NCBI RefSeq assembly: GCF_016461715.1
Contig: NZ_JAEMUI010000004.1
Location: forward strand, 124,001-188,000
Reading direction: 5' to 3'
DNA length: 64,000 bases
Source: Marinomonas spartinae
GTDB lineage: Bacteria > Pseudomonadota > Gammaproteobacteria > Pseudomonadales > Marinomonadaceae
The translations under genes were made by a program, and so were the position numbers. Positions 37,918 through 47,483 of this stretch are shown in pieces. How positions within the stretch are numbered: position 1 is the first letter of the stretch; each line of letters begins with the position of its first letter. The notes beneath the pieces are model-generated. The model ran no database searches. It worked only from the letters and a program-made list of their open reading frames with translations, and was not told where the DNA came from.

Positions 37918-39066
37918 TTAATTTGACACTTGGCGCTCATAACCCTCTTTGATGTCATCAAAATACTGGGCAATAGGGAAACTTTTGCCATATTTCGATA
38001 AATCTTCGGGGGTAATTTCGGCAAACAATTTGTCCCAAGTCGCCTTATCCAGCTTACTTTTCACGTATTTCGCATCAATCCCTGGGTACCAATTAAAGCG
38101 CTTCACAATGCCCTGTGCTTGCACTTCTGGGCTGGTCGCCAGTTCAATAAATTGACGAGCCAATTCGGGATGAGCCGCTTTTTTGGGAATTACATAATAC
38201 ATAGGTTGACCAGGCATACCGGGGGCAATCAAGCTCAGCTTCATCGAAGGGGGAATTTTGCCTTGTGCTTTCCAGCTATAGAACATATCGACCCAAACGG
38301 GGCCCATGAAAATCTCTCCGCGATTGAGCATATCTAACGTCCCAGCATTGCCCGGCGTGAAGGTAACGTTTTTGTTGAACGCTTTAAGCTTTGCAAACGC
38401 ACTCTTCCAATTGGCCTCATTCGCCTTATTGTAAGGTTCGCTCGATAAGGTTTTGGCATTGGTACCGTAGGCGTAAATCCAACCTGTCACAAAACTCACC
38501 CCTGACATACCATTTTTAATGCCGTTATAACCAAATTCCTTTGGATGCTGTTGCGTCCAGGTTACCAACTGGTTGTAAGAGGTCGGCGGGTGCTTCACAA
38601 AATCACTGTTGTAGGCAATGGCTGTTTGGCTGTGAAACATGGGCATAACATAGCCATTAACGTTTGTTCCTAGGGCATTTTTAGCACTGTCACGAGACAC
38701 TAATTTGCCAGTGTCGATCTGTGAACGATACTTCGCAAGCAGGTCATCTTTGACCATTTCGCCACCCATTTTTTGATGGACAACGGCGACATCGATGTCC
38801 CATGTTGGCTGGTTACTGTCTTTTTGAGCCGACAGTTTTTCATATATTTTCTGTGATCCTGCATCACCAGGGCCTGTACCAATGACGTTGATTGTCACAC
38901 CCGGGTGCGTCGCCTCGAATTTTGGCGCTAGATAAGTTTTGACATAATCCACCATATTTTGGCTACCAGCAGAGGCAACATTCAATACGGTTTCTCCGTG
39001 GGCGGCACTGATCACTGAAGTAAGACCGATGGCGGCCAACACGGCAATTCTAGTTCTAGTAAACAT
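37918..39066 (-). CDS. ABC importer extracellular solute-binding protein
   Basis: A 382-residue periplasmic protein with a signal peptide ending near AAHGE (about residue 24) and GAGGG before the start. The sequence VLNVASAGSQNMVDYVKTYLAPKFEATHPGVTINVIGTG is typical of family 1 or 6 solute-binding proteins for sugars, sugar phosphates, polyamines or aminoethylphosphonate. The middle contains PVWVDMFYSWKAQGK and the end LATSPEVQAQG. The ligand is not clear; the divergent MBL hydrolase hints at a phosphorylated or esterified compound. Confidence 0.88.
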   Translation of the reverse strand: MFTRTRIAVLAAIGLTSVISAAHGETVLNVASAGSQNMVDYVKTYLAPKFEATHPGVTINVIGTGPGDAGSQKIYEKLSAQKDSNQPTWDIDVAVVHQKMGGEMVKDDLLAKYRSQIDTGKLVSRDSAKNALGTNVNGYVMPMFHSQTAIAYNSDFVKHPPTSYNQLVTWTQQHPKEFGYNGIKNGMSGVSFVTGWIYAYGTNAKTLSSEPYNKANEANWKSAFAKLKAFNKNVTFTPGNAGTLDMLNRGEIFMGPVWVDMFYSWKAQGKIPPSMKLSLIAPGMPGQPMYYVIPKKAAHPELARQFIELATSPEVQAQGIVKRFNWYPGIDAKYVKSKLDKATWDKLFAEITPEDLSKYGKSFPIAQYFDDIKEGYERQVSN

Positions 39067-39082
39067 GATTATCCCTCATGGA

Positions 39083-40171
39083 TTAGACTGATACGGCGTT
39101 AGAGAGTGGCGCGTTGCTTGCTTCGCTTGGATGATCGAAGATATGCAGCGCATGAGCTGGAACATGTAGTCTGACGGAGGTAGCTTCCGGCAAATTATCT
39201 TGGTAATTCGCCTGAAAAGTGTGCGCTCCGCAACGCACACTAATTCGGTAGTCATGACCTAAAAACGCACTGTGCATGACTTCCCCTAGGATCATTAGCC
39301 CGCTTATTTTGTCATCATCGGTGAGACGAGGGGACAGCGATACATCCTCGCTGCGAAAGTAGATTTGGCACTGTCTCTGTTGGGATACGTCAGTGTGAGT
39401 AAGAGTAATCGCCAATGAATCCCCCACCATTGATGGATGAATGGGCCAAGTCAGATGATTGTCCGCCCCCATAAAATCCGCCACAAAGGCGCTAGCAGGG
39501 GCATGGTAAATCGCTTCAGGCGTCCCCACTTGCTCAATATTACCTTGGTTCAAAATGGCGACTCGATCTGCCATCACTAAGGCTTCTTCTTGGTCATGGG
39601 TGACAATCAGCGAAGTAAAGCCTAGTTGTTTTTGTAAGGCTTTGATTTCATGGCGAACCGCCAGCCTGACTTTGGCATCCAGATTGGATAGAGGCTCGTC
39701 CAATACCAGCACATCAGGACGAATCGCTAATGCTCGGGCGAGCGCCACTCGCTGACGTTGTCCACCGGAGAGTGCCGTCACTTTCTCTTCTTCTAAGCCC
39801 GTTAATTTGACAATATCGAGTAACGCTTTGACCCGTGTTTGGATCTCTTTCTGTTTGATCTTTTGTACCTTTAAGCCATACCCGATATTTTGTGCCACGG
39901 TCATATGCGGCCAAAGTGCATAGCTCTGAAACACCATGGTGATATTGCGTTTTTCCGCAGGTAAGTGACTGATCGTCCGTTGTCCTACAAAAATATCGCC
40001 CTGTTTTATTGGCAAAAAGCCACACAATGCGTTTAACAATGTCGTCTTACCGCAACCTGATGGACCAAGTAGCGCCATCATCTCGCCTTGCTCTACCGTC
40101 AAGCTGATGTTGTTTAATATCCGCTTATTACCGTAGCCAACTTGCAGGTTATCGATATGCAAACGCGTCAT
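39083..40171 (-). CDS. ABC importer ATP-binding protein (PotA/FbpC/UgpC type)
   Basis: A 362-residue ATPase with GGAG before its ATG. Walker A LLGPSGCGKTT is near 33-43, Q-loop VFQSYALWPHM, signature LSGGQRQR, Walker B VLVLDEPLSNLD and H-loop IVTHDQEEA. The C-terminal TOBE part (about 240-355) marks it as an importer ATPase of the polyamine, iron or sugar-phosphate class. It is the first gene of the operon and starts 44 bp from the palindromic operator. Confidence 0.93.
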   Translation of the reverse strand: MTRLHIDNLQVGYGNKRILNNISLTVEQGEMMALLGPSGCGKTTLLNALCGFLPIKQGDIFVGQRTISHLPAEKRNITMVFQSYALWPHMTVAQNIGYGLKVQKIKQKEIQTRVKALLDIVKLTGLEEEKVTALSGGQRQRVALARALAIRPDVLVLDEPLSNLDAKVRLAVRHEIKALQKQLGFTSLIVTHDQEEALVMADRVAILNQGNIEQVGTPEAIYHAPASAFVADFMGADNHLTWPIHPSMVGDSLAITLTHTDVSQQRQCQIYFRSEDVSLSPRLTDDDKISGLMILGEVMHSAFLGHDYRISVRCGAHTFQANYQDNLPEATSVRLHVPAHALHIFDHPSEASNAPLSNAVSV

Positions 40172-40214
40172 ACTTCACTCCAAAGTGTGCCAATACGTGG
40201 TCGCTTTAAAAGAA

Positions 40215-40228
40215 TGAACACGTGTTCA
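40215..40228. promoter_or_regulatory. Perfect 14-bp palindrome, likely LacI-family operator
   Basis: TGAACACGTGTTCA lies between the ABC operon and the divergent MBL gene. Even palindromes with a central CG are typical LacI-family sites. The LacI-type regulator at 41144 is the natural candidate. Confidence 0.7.
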
Positions 40229-40334
40229 CTGCTTTGTAAAAAAAATGCAATCTCTAAGCGACATTATTGATGCCTACTTTGTCGGAACTTTGTGACATTT
40301 TAATTAAGTTAAAAAGACAGTATGGTGAGCAGAA

Positions 40335-41072
40335 ATGAAAATCGACGTAATCGGTTGCGGTAGTGCCTTTTCCAAAATCCATAATACCTCTTCCGTGCGG
40401 ATTGAGGATAAGCATAAAAACCAATGGCTTATCGACTGTGGACCAACGGTGCCAAGGGCCCTGTGGCAACGCCATACTGATATAAATGCCATTCAAGCCA
40501 TTTATTTCACTCATATCCACCCTGATCATTGCTCTGGTTTGGCGGCCCTAATCAATCAGTGGAAAAGTATGCAGCGTACACAAGCACTCGATATTTATTG
40601 TCAAAAAGAACAACAGGAGCCGTTGGAATCCCTAGTCGCGCTCGCAGTCTGGCCGGAGCGCCATGTTTGTTTTGAGATCCGTTGGCACGAGATTGAAGAA
40701 GACTTCCAGTGGCGTCATTGGTCGATAAAAACCGCCCTGACGCAACACGAAATGGCGAATCGAGCCATTCGCTTAAGCATCGATGATCGACACTTTTTCT
40801 ACAGCGGAGATGGTCGACCTACCCCTGAGAGTGAAGCATTAATGCTCAATACAGATTTGGCGTTTCAAGAATGTGCGGCTTTTTATTCATTGCCAAAAGA
40901 GGCATCCCATGGGGATTTACCGGATTGTTTACGCTTATTAGCACGATCCAATCTAAAAAAGTTGGGCCTGTACCACTGCTTTGACGAAGCATTACCCCAG
41001 ATTCGCCAGAGCATCACCAACGAGCCACGGTTATTTCTGAGTCAGGATGGGCAAACATTCGATTTAACCTAG
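40335..41072 (+). CDS. MBL-fold metallohydrolase (RNase Z/PhnP-like)
   Basis: A 245-residue enzyme. IGCGSAFSKIHNTSS near the N-terminus resembles the RNase Z/PhnP subgroup, and the metal motif is FTHIHPDHCSGL (THxHxDH). A later Asp is in FFYSGDGR and a His in GLYHCF. Relatives cleave phosphodiesters, including the cyclic phosphate step of phosphonate use. It is divergent from the ABC importer and 71 bp upstream of the LacI gene, so it probably acts on the imported compound. A true PhnP role is not supported, because no C-P lyase genes are present. Confidence 0.85.
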   Translation: MKIDVIGCGSAFSKIHNTSSVRIEDKHKNQWLIDCGPTVPRALWQRHTDINAIQAIYFTHIHPDHCSGLAALINQWKSMQRTQALDIYCQKEQQEPLESLVALAVWPERHVCFEIRWHEIEEDFQWRHWSIKTALTQHEMANRAIRLSIDDRHFFYSGDGRPTPESEALMLNTDLAFQECAAFYSLPKEASHGDLPDCLRLLARSNLKKLGLYHCFDEALPQIRQSITNEPRLFLSQDGQTFDLT

Positions 41073-41143
41073 AGTAACGCATCCCGTTTACTGGCTAGCA
41101 ATGCCTTGATTTTATTCACTCATACAGCCCTGAAAGGATCATC

Positions 41144-42187
41144 ATGTCCGAGAAAAAACATCAAACCGTCACGGCACAAGACGTTGCCAACAAAGCCGGC
41201 GTTTCTAGAGCAGCAGTCTCCCGTACATTAACGAACAATGGCAGTGTGTCACAAGCAACACGAGAAAAAGTACAAAAGGCCGCCGAAGAATTAGGCTACC
41301 AAGTTAACTTTCTTGCCCAAGGCCTGAACCGTAAGCGCAGCCAGTTAATCGGCGTCGTCGTGGCCCATTTAAGCGATCCCTTCCGTAGCAGCCTATTGGA
41401 AGGCCTGTTAACGGAAATTCAACAGCAAGGCTATCAAGCCTTAGTCACTGAGGTAACAAGCCAGCAAGATTTAACCGAAACCATTCGTCGATTTACACAG
41501 TTTCGGGTGTCTGGCGTCATCGTCACATCCGGCCAACCCCCTGTTAATTTAATCAAAGAATGCGTTCAGCATAATATTCCCGTGGTGGGCATTAACCGTC
41601 ATATGGATCTCCTTGAAGTCGATTTTGTTTGTTCGGATAACACCATGGGAGCCACGCTAGCGGCCGATCAACTGATTCGCTCTGGTTGTCAGACCATTGG
41701 CTGGCTGAACTATAAACACTCTACTTGGTCCGGCGTGAGTCGAGGTAATGCCTTTCGTCAGACCATTGACGATCGACGTTTACAGCAAAACGAAGCGCTT
41801 CGTTTACTCTCTATCGAGGCTCCTGAAGAGGGCTACCAAGGTGGACGAATCGCGGCCCACAGAATCTTTCAATCAGGGCAAACCATCGACGGCCTCTTTT
41901 GTGCCAACGCACAGCTGGCCTGTGGTTATTTAGATGGCATGCGCGAACAGGGTCTAGACGCTCCCCATGACTTCCACTTAATTGGTTTTGACGATACGCC
42001 CCTTACGGCTCAATACAGTTATCAATTAACCACCATTTCCCAAAACATCAAGGAGACCGCACTAAGAGCACTCTCGTGCTTAGAAGCCAGAGGACGCGAC
42101 GCAACCAAAGCACAGCAGCTAGAGAGAATCCCCGTGCAACTGATCGTAAGAAAAACCTCCCCAAGCAGAGCGAACAGCAACGGATAA
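41144..42187 (+). CDS. LacI-family transcriptional regulator
   Basis: A 347-residue regulator. The N-terminal HTH and hinge are classic: VTAQDVANKAGVSRAAVSRTLTNNGSVSQATREKV in parts, then LGYQVNFLAQGLNRKRSQLIGVVV. The C-terminal sugar-binding-type domain contains SGVIVTSG, DFVCSDNTMGATLAADQLI and HLIGFDDTPLTAQYSYQLTTI. It likely binds the palindrome at 40215-40228 and controls the ABC operon and MBL gene. The effector would be the transported compound or its product. Confidence 0.93.
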   Translation: MSEKKHQTVTAQDVANKAGVSRAAVSRTLTNNGSVSQATREKVQKAAEELGYQVNFLAQGLNRKRSQLIGVVVAHLSDPFRSSLLEGLLTEIQQQGYQALVTEVTSQQDLTETIRRFTQFRVSGVIVTSGQPPVNLIKECVQHNIPVVGINRHMDLLEVDFVCSDNTMGATLAADQLIRSGCQTIGWLNYKHSTWSGVSRGNAFRQTIDDRRLQQNEALRLLSIEAPEEGYQGGRIAAHRIFQSGQTIDGLFCANAQLACGYLDGMREQGLDAPHDFHLIGFDDTPLTAQYSYQLTTISQNIKETALRALSCLEARGRDATKAQQLERIPVQLIVRKTSPSRANSNG

Positions 42188-42231
42188 CATGCTACAAGCA
42201 AACAAGATGACGTTTCGAACCAATGGCACGC

Positions 42232-42261
42232 AGTAGAACAAAACCATTATTTTGTCCTACT
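42232..42261. terminator. Hairpin between convergent lacI-type and Ntn-hydrolase genes
   Basis: AGTAGAACAAAA (42232-42243) pairs with TTTTGTCCTACT (42250-42261) with one mismatch around CCATTA. It may stop transcription from both sides, though the T-runs are short. Confidence 0.5.
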
Positions 42262-42285
42262 CCTCGCGCCATTTGAGAGTAATCT

Positions 42286-43383
42286 CTATCGGCTTACCTC
42301 AGTTAACTTGATATCGTAAGGGCTGACCGCTTCAGGACGATAGCATTTACCATCTTTCTCATCCCAGTCCACGTCGTTTAACGCGATCGCGGTCACTTGT
42401 GGCGATTCATAAAAACGAATACAGAACACGCCATTGGTTAAGTCTTTGCTAACCACCCACTGAGTATAATCTTCTCCAGCCCCTTCATTTTGAGGCTCAA
42501 CCACTAGGCCTTTAGGAATGTCCACAGTATTCATAATATGAAACCCTATATTCAGTGCTTCATTCGAATCTTTCCCTTGGTTCACAAAACCCGACGTAAA
42601 AGCCGTCTTAATAAATCGGCTCGGTGGTGTTGGATCACCTGGAAGCCCTTTTAAGCCAGACCCATTGCCCGTTGATGTAAAATCATAGCCCTGCAACGTC
42701 GCGCTTTTGACATTCTCTCGTTGAAGATTCACATAGTTGCGTAGATTACTCATATGAAAAGGAAATTCTGGTGAGTTAGTGCAGGTATGTACTGGGTTAT
42801 TGTATATACGAACTTTTCCATCGATGAATTCAATGACAATACTATGGCCCGTTTTGTCGTGAAGAGGGAAATGAATAGGGTAAATACCTGAAGGCCCACT
42901 TCTATCCAATTCTTGGTAGCTAATCGGAGTAACTTGCACTTGAGGCTGGAAGTAAATGGAGTCTCTGTATTCAAAAAAAGTGTTTAGCGGACTCTCTTCA
43001 TCCACTATTTTTCCCATCGCTAACACCACTTCGTTGCAGTTGGAAAAACTACTTAGCACCCACTGCAAAAAATCAAGATTACTAATGGTATTGGCAGGGT
43101 TGGTACTTTTGGGGTACTCGCTTTCAGGCAACCACAAGGCCCCCCCAGACAGCCCCTCGGTATTGATACCGTCAGATACACAGTCTAAACCTAACGCATT
43201 GACGCCCACATAACTGTATTTGCCAGTCCAAATAAATTGCGCTCGACTAGGTCTATTGTCGTTTAAAAATCGATAACCCGCTTTCCTAAAAAAAATATTT
43301 GACCGCAAATCTTCGGCAAACTCCATGGTTCGCCCATTGATGAAAGCGCCATCTTTCGCACTTATTGTAAAGTCAGTACACAT
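42286..43383 (-). CDS. Linear amide C-N hydrolase, choloylglycine hydrolase/penicillin acylase family
   Basis: A 365-residue Ntn-hydrolase. The ATG at 43383 gives Met1-Cys2, so removal of Met exposes the Cys nucleophile; CTCTCC at 43391-43396 is the ribosome site on the other strand. An upstream GTG at 43389 would hide the Cys. CTDFTISAKDGAFINGRTMEF shows the Cys2 and Arg18 of the family, with Glu at position 21 where bile salt hydrolases have Asp. Later blocks are VGVNALGLDCVSDGINTEGLS and the Asn-containing IRIYNNPVHTCTNSPEF. There is no signal peptide, so it should be cytoplasmic. Substrates may be acyl-amides such as penicillin V or acyl-homoserine lactones. Confidence 0.9.
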   Translation of the reverse strand: MCTDFTISAKDGAFINGRTMEFAEDLRSNIFFRKAGYRFLNDNRPSRAQFIWTGKYSYVGVNALGLDCVSDGINTEGLSGGALWLPESEYPKSTNPANTISNLDFLQWVLSSFSNCNEVVLAMGKIVDEESPLNTFFEYRDSIYFQPQVQVTPISYQELDRSGPSGIYPIHFPLHDKTGHSIVIEFIDGKVRIYNNPVHTCTNSPEFPFHMSNLRNYVNLQRENVKSATLQGYDFTSTGNGSGLKGLPGDPTPPSRFIKTAFTSGFVNQGKDSNEALNIGFHIMNTVDIPKGLVVEPQNEGAGEDYTQWVVSKDLTNGVFCIRFYESPQVTAIALNDVDWDEKDGKCYRPEAVSPYDIKLTEVSR

Positions 43384-43632
43384 TGTCACACTCTCCAGAA
43401 TATTTTACATGCCATTCACTAGGCCATAATCCAGAAAGAGTTATATAGAAACATCAAGCAAAAAGGTATTACACGGCATTACACAAAGAGTATGAGGAGC
43501 GATACGGCTTTCCAAACCACTTGCTTATTATCCGGCTTCTACTTATTTTGTTTTACAGATAGTAGATTAGTAGATGCTCCCCATGAATACGGCATAGCTA
43601 TTAGGTCATATATCATTACTTAAGAATAAAGC

Positions 43633-44493
43633 TTAATGCTCTTCAAAGATTTGCTGAGTACACTCCACAAACGCACTGATTGCGCTGGAAGGGCTGTCTT
43701 TGCGGGACACTAGATAGGTGGGGGCATTGGCAATATCTGGTTCGACGGTGCGGTAGGTTAAACCTTCGGTTTGGTGTAGCGCTAGCAGTGAACGCGGTAC
43801 CATGCCAATACCCATTCCGGCAATCACACAGCTGATCATGGTGTAGTAGCTGGGAATCTCGATAATGCGCTCGCAGGTCCGCTCATGACGCTTTAGCCAC
43901 TTCTCTAAACGATCACGATAAGAGCAGCCTTTGTTATAGCCCACCATGGTGAGAGCCTCCGGTAAGGTTTCCAGTTCCCCCCAAGCGGCAGGCATGATCA
44001 ATACCAACTCTTCTTCAAAGCAATAAGTACAGGATAATCGGGGATCGTCCGGCGGATCAGAGCTCATCACCACATCCAACGTCCCTTCTAACACACGCTC
44101 AATTAAAGGCATGGAAGCGGCGGTCATCAGCTCAATTTGCACCGCTGGGTAGGCATCGTGATAGTAGGTTAAAATGCGAGGCAAACGTGATGCGGCACTG
44201 CTTTCCATGGATCCCAAACGTAATAATCCAGACGGTTCCGCTTGGGTTAATTCCGCAATGGCACTTTTTTGTAGTTGTAAAATTTTATCGGCGTAGTCCA
44301 ATAATCTCAAACCAGCTGACGTGACGGAAAGTCGGTTATTCTCTCGCAAAAACAGCTCTACATTCAGTTCGCTTTCCAATTTTTTTAGCCGTGCAGTGAC
44401 ATTGGACGGCACCCGATGAAGCGCTTGTGCTGCACGAGTAACGCCTTTGTGTTCGACCACCGCTTTGAAAACCAAAAGATCTGAAATATCCAT
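43633..44493 (-). CDS. LysR-family regulator divergent from an EamA transporter
   Basis: A 286-residue regulator. The HTH covers residues 1-60 (SDLLVFKAVVEHKGVTRAAQALHRVPSNVTARLKKLE in parts, then LNVELFLREN). The effector domain shows LRLGSMESSAASRLPRIL and MPLIERVLEGTLDVVMS. It faces the EamA gene across 107 bp that contains a palindrome, so it probably regulates that exporter and itself. Confidence 0.92.
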   Translation of the reverse strand: MDISDLLVFKAVVEHKGVTRAAQALHRVPSNVTARLKKLESELNVELFLRENNRLSVTSAGLRLLDYADKILQLQKSAIAELTQAEPSGLLRLGSMESSAASRLPRILTYYHDAYPAVQIELMTAASMPLIERVLEGTLDVVMSSDPPDDPRLSCTYCFEEELVLIMPAAWGELETLPEALTMVGYNKGCSYRDRLEKWLKRHERTCERIIEIPSYYTMISCVIAGMGIGMVPRSLLALHQTEGLTYRTVEPDIANAPTYLVSRKDSPSSAISAFVECTQQIFEEH

Positions 44494-44535
44494 TTAGCAA
44501 CTCTTTCATTTTTAGTGAATGACTTGTTCTTAATT

Positions 44536-44552
44536 ATTCATTATTAATGAAT
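44536..44552. promoter_or_regulatory. Inverted repeat, likely LysR-type box
   Basis: ATTCATT (44536-44542) and AATGAAT (44546-44552) are perfect inverted repeats with a 3-bp spacer, in the middle of the divergent lysR/eamA region. Confidence 0.6.
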
Positions 44553-44600
44553 ACCCCATCACTTTATACTGTCTAAAACTTAAAGGAAAGAGGGTATATT

Positions 44601-45536
44601 ATGCAAAATTCGACAATGGAGACCTCCTCCTTGCCAATCAAAGGGCTAGCGTATGCACTAGCAGCGGTGGCAATTTGGACAGGTTTTATTTTGGTTTCTA
44701 AAGCTGGAGCACTCGGTTCATTGGCGCTGCCCGATATGATGATAGTGCGTTTTGGCACGGCCTTCATTTTGTTTTCGCCTTTTATCTGGCAGCACCGTAA
44801 GACCATTTTGCAATGGCGTATGTTTGTTCTGGGCAGTATTGGCGGTTTAGGCTATGCCTTGTTCGTTTATAATGGTTTTCAGCATGCACCGGCGACACAT
44901 GCGGCGTTACTTTTACCCGGTTTAATGCCGATTATGATTGCAGTATTCGCCTATTTCTTAGCAAATGAACGCCACTCAGCAGCGTCTTGGATCGGTATCC
45001 TAGTAAGCAGTTTAGGGATTCTCGCCCTATTAATAGAGACCATGCTGTCAGGCGCACCCTATTGGCTAGGCGATATTAGCTTTGTGATTGCCTGTGTTTT
45101 TTGGGGTATTTTCACGGTATTGCTACGCCGTTGGAAGTTTGCCCCTTGGCACGCGACACTGGGCATTATTACGGTGACGACCATACTATTTACGCCCGTG
45201 TATGTGTTTTTCTTACCACACCATTTAGGCGATGCCTCTTGGCAAATGCTCGGTATCCAGGCGTTTTACCAAGGGATTATGGCGACGGTAGTGCAGATGA
45301 TTTTTTATGGTCGTGCCGTACATATCATCGGTGCCACTAAGATGGGCAGTTTGATGGCATTGGTGCCAGTGTTTGCCAGCGTACTGGCTGTCCCTCTATT
45401 TGGTGAGCACTGGACCAGCGGCTTAACCATTGCGCTGGTATTCATCCTCGTCGGAACCTTGATTGGTTATATTCATTTCCCTAAACGCTGCAAATTGCGC
45501 AATAAGGAAAACAAAAAATTCGCTCTAAAAAGTTGA
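44601..45536 (+). CDS. EamA/DMT-family transporter
   Basis: A 311-residue protein with ten hydrophobic helices arranged as two EamA repeats (about 15-140 and 155-295). Marks are AVAIWTGFILVSKAG, ATHAALLLPGLMPIMIA in the first and GATKMGSLMALVPVFASVLAVPLFGE in the second repeat. Such proteins export amino acids or metabolites or act as permeases of unknown cargo. The C-terminus is basic, as expected inside the cell. Confidence 0.92.
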   Translation: MQNSTMETSSLPIKGLAYALAAVAIWTGFILVSKAGALGSLALPDMMIVRFGTAFILFSPFIWQHRKTILQWRMFVLGSIGGLGYALFVYNGFQHAPATHAALLLPGLMPIMIAVFAYFLANERHSAASWIGILVSSLGILALLIETMLSGAPYWLGDISFVIACVFWGIFTVLLRRWKFAPWHATLGIITVTTILFTPVYVFFLPHHLGDASWQMLGIQAFYQGIMATVVQMIFYGRAVHIIGATKMGSLMALVPVFASVLAVPLFGEHWTSGLTIALVFILVGTLIGYIHFPKRCKLRNKENKKFALKS

Positions 45537-45555
45537 TGCTTAGCGAATCAAAGGA

Positions 45556-45597
45556 CAAAAAAACCGCCTTAGCGAAGGTCGCTAAGGCGGTTTTTTT
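45556..45597. terminator. Strong bidirectional terminator
   Basis: A perfect 13-bp stem ACCGCCTTAGCGA (45563-45575) / TCGCTAAGGCGGT (45579-45591) with loop AGG has an A-run before and a T-run after. It serves the convergent EamA and YjdM-like genes. Confidence 0.95.
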
Positions 45598-45614
45598 GTG
45601 ATGATAAAGAAGCC

Positions 45615-45953
45615 TTAAGACATCTTTTTCACAAACTGAGATTTCAGCATCATGTCACCACCGCCATCCAACTTACAGTCGATGTCATGGTCACCGTCGA
45701 CTAGACGTTTGATGGTCGCTTTGGTGCCGATTTTAAGCACTTGAGACGAGCCTTTTACTTTTAGATCTTTTGCCAAGGTCACTTTGTCACCTTCTTGTAG
45801 CAGATTGCCACCCGCATCTTTGATAATAAGCGCGTCCTCATCCACAACCTCTTCATTCGGGTTCCATTCGTGGGCGCACTCTGGACAAATCAGCATGGCT
45901 TGATCTTCATAGACGTAAGAAGAATTACATTGTGGGCAATTAGGAAGACTCAT
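45615..45953 (-). CDS. yjdM: YjdM/PhnA-like zinc-ribbon protein
   Basis: A 112-residue protein; the ATG at 45953 gives the family's normal length, while the frame stays open to 46058. The N-terminal zinc ribbon has [12 protein letters not shown] and [11 protein letters not shown]. The C-terminal part ([30 protein letters not shown]) is the PhnA domain. The family is named for alkylphosphonate utilisation, but it is not part of the C-P lyase and its role is not settled. Confidence 0.92.
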   Translation of the reverse strand: MSLPNCPQCNSSYVYEDQAMLICPECAHEWNPNEEVVDEDALIIKDAGGNLLQEGDKVTLAKDLKVKGSSQVLKIGTKATIKRLVDGDHDIDCKLDGGGDMMLKSQFVKKMS

Positions 45954-46149
45954 CGTTTTATCACAACCTTTGACGTTAACAGAAATAATGCCGCCTATTA
46001 TAACCGCATTTTCACTATGGTTTTTGCTCACCAATAAAAAATAATCTATTTTTTGCACACACTAGGTATTTTGAATAGGCAGAGCAATCTGAATTATTGG
46101 TTAAAACGTACTAAACTTGTGCAGTAAGACAACGAAGCAGGAGCGTACG

Positions 46150-47472
46150 ATGAAAGTAGGCGTAGTTTGGTTTGGGGATGATTTACGTTGTTCGGATCAA
46201 AGCATGTTGTGGAAAGCCGCGCAAGAAATGGACTATCTCGTCTGTTTGTATTGCGATGAGCCCCATCAACGTCGCCCTAGCCGTTATTCGACACAAGGTA
46301 TGTCAGCCATTCGTCGAGGCTTTTTAGTGCAAGGCCTCAATGATCTGGCTATAAAATTAGGTGCTATCGGACAAACTTTGTTTGTCAGCACCATGGATGC
46401 CGTCACCAGCTTGGGCCTACTATTTGACACAGTACCTATCTCCCATTTATATCGTAACCACCATGGTGGTTGGGATGAGCAACAGTCTCTCAATCGTATT
46501 GCGAAACTCTACCCTGATGTCCGTTCTCATATCGATCATGGTTTAAGTTTATTTTCACCCTCACAACTCCCTTTTGCCGGATCAAAATTACCAGACACCT
46601 TCACACAGTTTCGCCACTTGGTCGAAGAGGTCGTGGTCTCTCCTCCGCTTCCAACACCAAGAGCGCTTCCTCCGGTTCCCCATTTTGATATGCCGTTAAT
46701 TCGCCCTTGGCAAATTGAGCACGTCGAAAGTAGTGGAGCATTTACCGGGGGAGAATACGCCGCCGTGAGTCAGCTAAGCGACTATTTTTCGACAACACTA
46801 CCAAGCCACTATAAAGAAGTGCGTAATTCGTTGGATGGCTGGGAAAACTCCACTAAGTTCTCCCCTTGGTTAGCGCAAGGTAGTTTATCCCCTCATCAAA
46901 TTAAGGCCAGTATCGATGCATATGAACGGGATCATGGGGCGAACGAGTCGACCTACTGGATTTATTTCGAGTTGCTGTGGCGTGAATATTTCCATTGGTA
47001 TGCAACCTGTTATGGCAAGCAGCTGTTTTTACCAGGCGGCCTATCTGGCAAACAGACTCACGGCAGTTATTATGCGGAACGATTCCGTAAATGGTGTCAG
47101 GGCAACACCCCTTACCCACTGGTTAATGCTTGCATGAAACAACTTAATCAAACGGGCTATATCAGCAATCGTGGCCGGCAACTGGCCGCCAGTTGCCTAA
47201 TCAATGAGTTAGGTGTCGATTGGCGCTACGGTGCCGCTTATTTTGAAGAACAATTGATTGATTATAGCGTTGGGGCAAACTGGGGAAATTGGCAATACAT
47301 TGCAGGAGTTGGTGCTGATCCAAGGGGCGGACGTCACTTTAATTTAGCAAAACAAACCGAGCAATACGATCCAAACCATCATTTTATAAACAAATGGCAA
47401 GGTCACCGTTTTGATGAACTATTAGATTCCGTCGATGCGGCCGACTGGCCCATTTATCGTAGAATGTCTTAG
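46150..47472 (+). CDS. DASH-type cryptochrome/photolyase
   Basis: A 440-residue flavoprotein with CAGGAG before the ATG. The N-terminal photolyase alpha/beta domain (VGVVWFGDDLRCSD) is followed by the FAD domain with TKFSPWLAQGSLSP, ELLWREYFHWYATCYG and GYISNRGRQLAASCLINEL. The block NWGNWQYIAGVGADPRGGRHFN is diagnostic for the DASH group. Such proteins repair pyrimidine dimers in single-stranded DNA and may also signal blue light. The next gene, another cryptochrome family member, begins 11 bp later. Confidence 0.93.
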   Translation: MKVGVVWFGDDLRCSDQSMLWKAAQEMDYLVCLYCDEPHQRRPSRYSTQGMSAIRRGFLVQGLNDLAIKLGAIGQTLFVSTMDAVTSLGLLFDTVPISHLYRNHHGGWDEQQSLNRIAKLYPDVRSHIDHGLSLFSPSQLPFAGSKLPDTFTQFRHLVEEVVVSPPLPTPRALPPVPHFDMPLIRPWQIEHVESSGAFTGGEYAAVSQLSDYFSTTLPSHYKEVRNSLDGWENSTKFSPWLAQGSLSPHQIKASIDAYERDHGANESTYWIYFELLWREYFHWYATCYGKQLFLPGGLSGKQTHGSYYAERFRKWCQGNTPYPLVNACMKQLNQTGYISNRGRQLAASCLINELGVDWRYGAAYFEEQLIDYSVGANWGNWQYIAGVGADPRGGRHFNLAKQTEQYDPNHHFINKWQGHRFDELLDSVDAADWPIYRRMS

Positions 47473-47483
47473 CGCCTGTAGCC

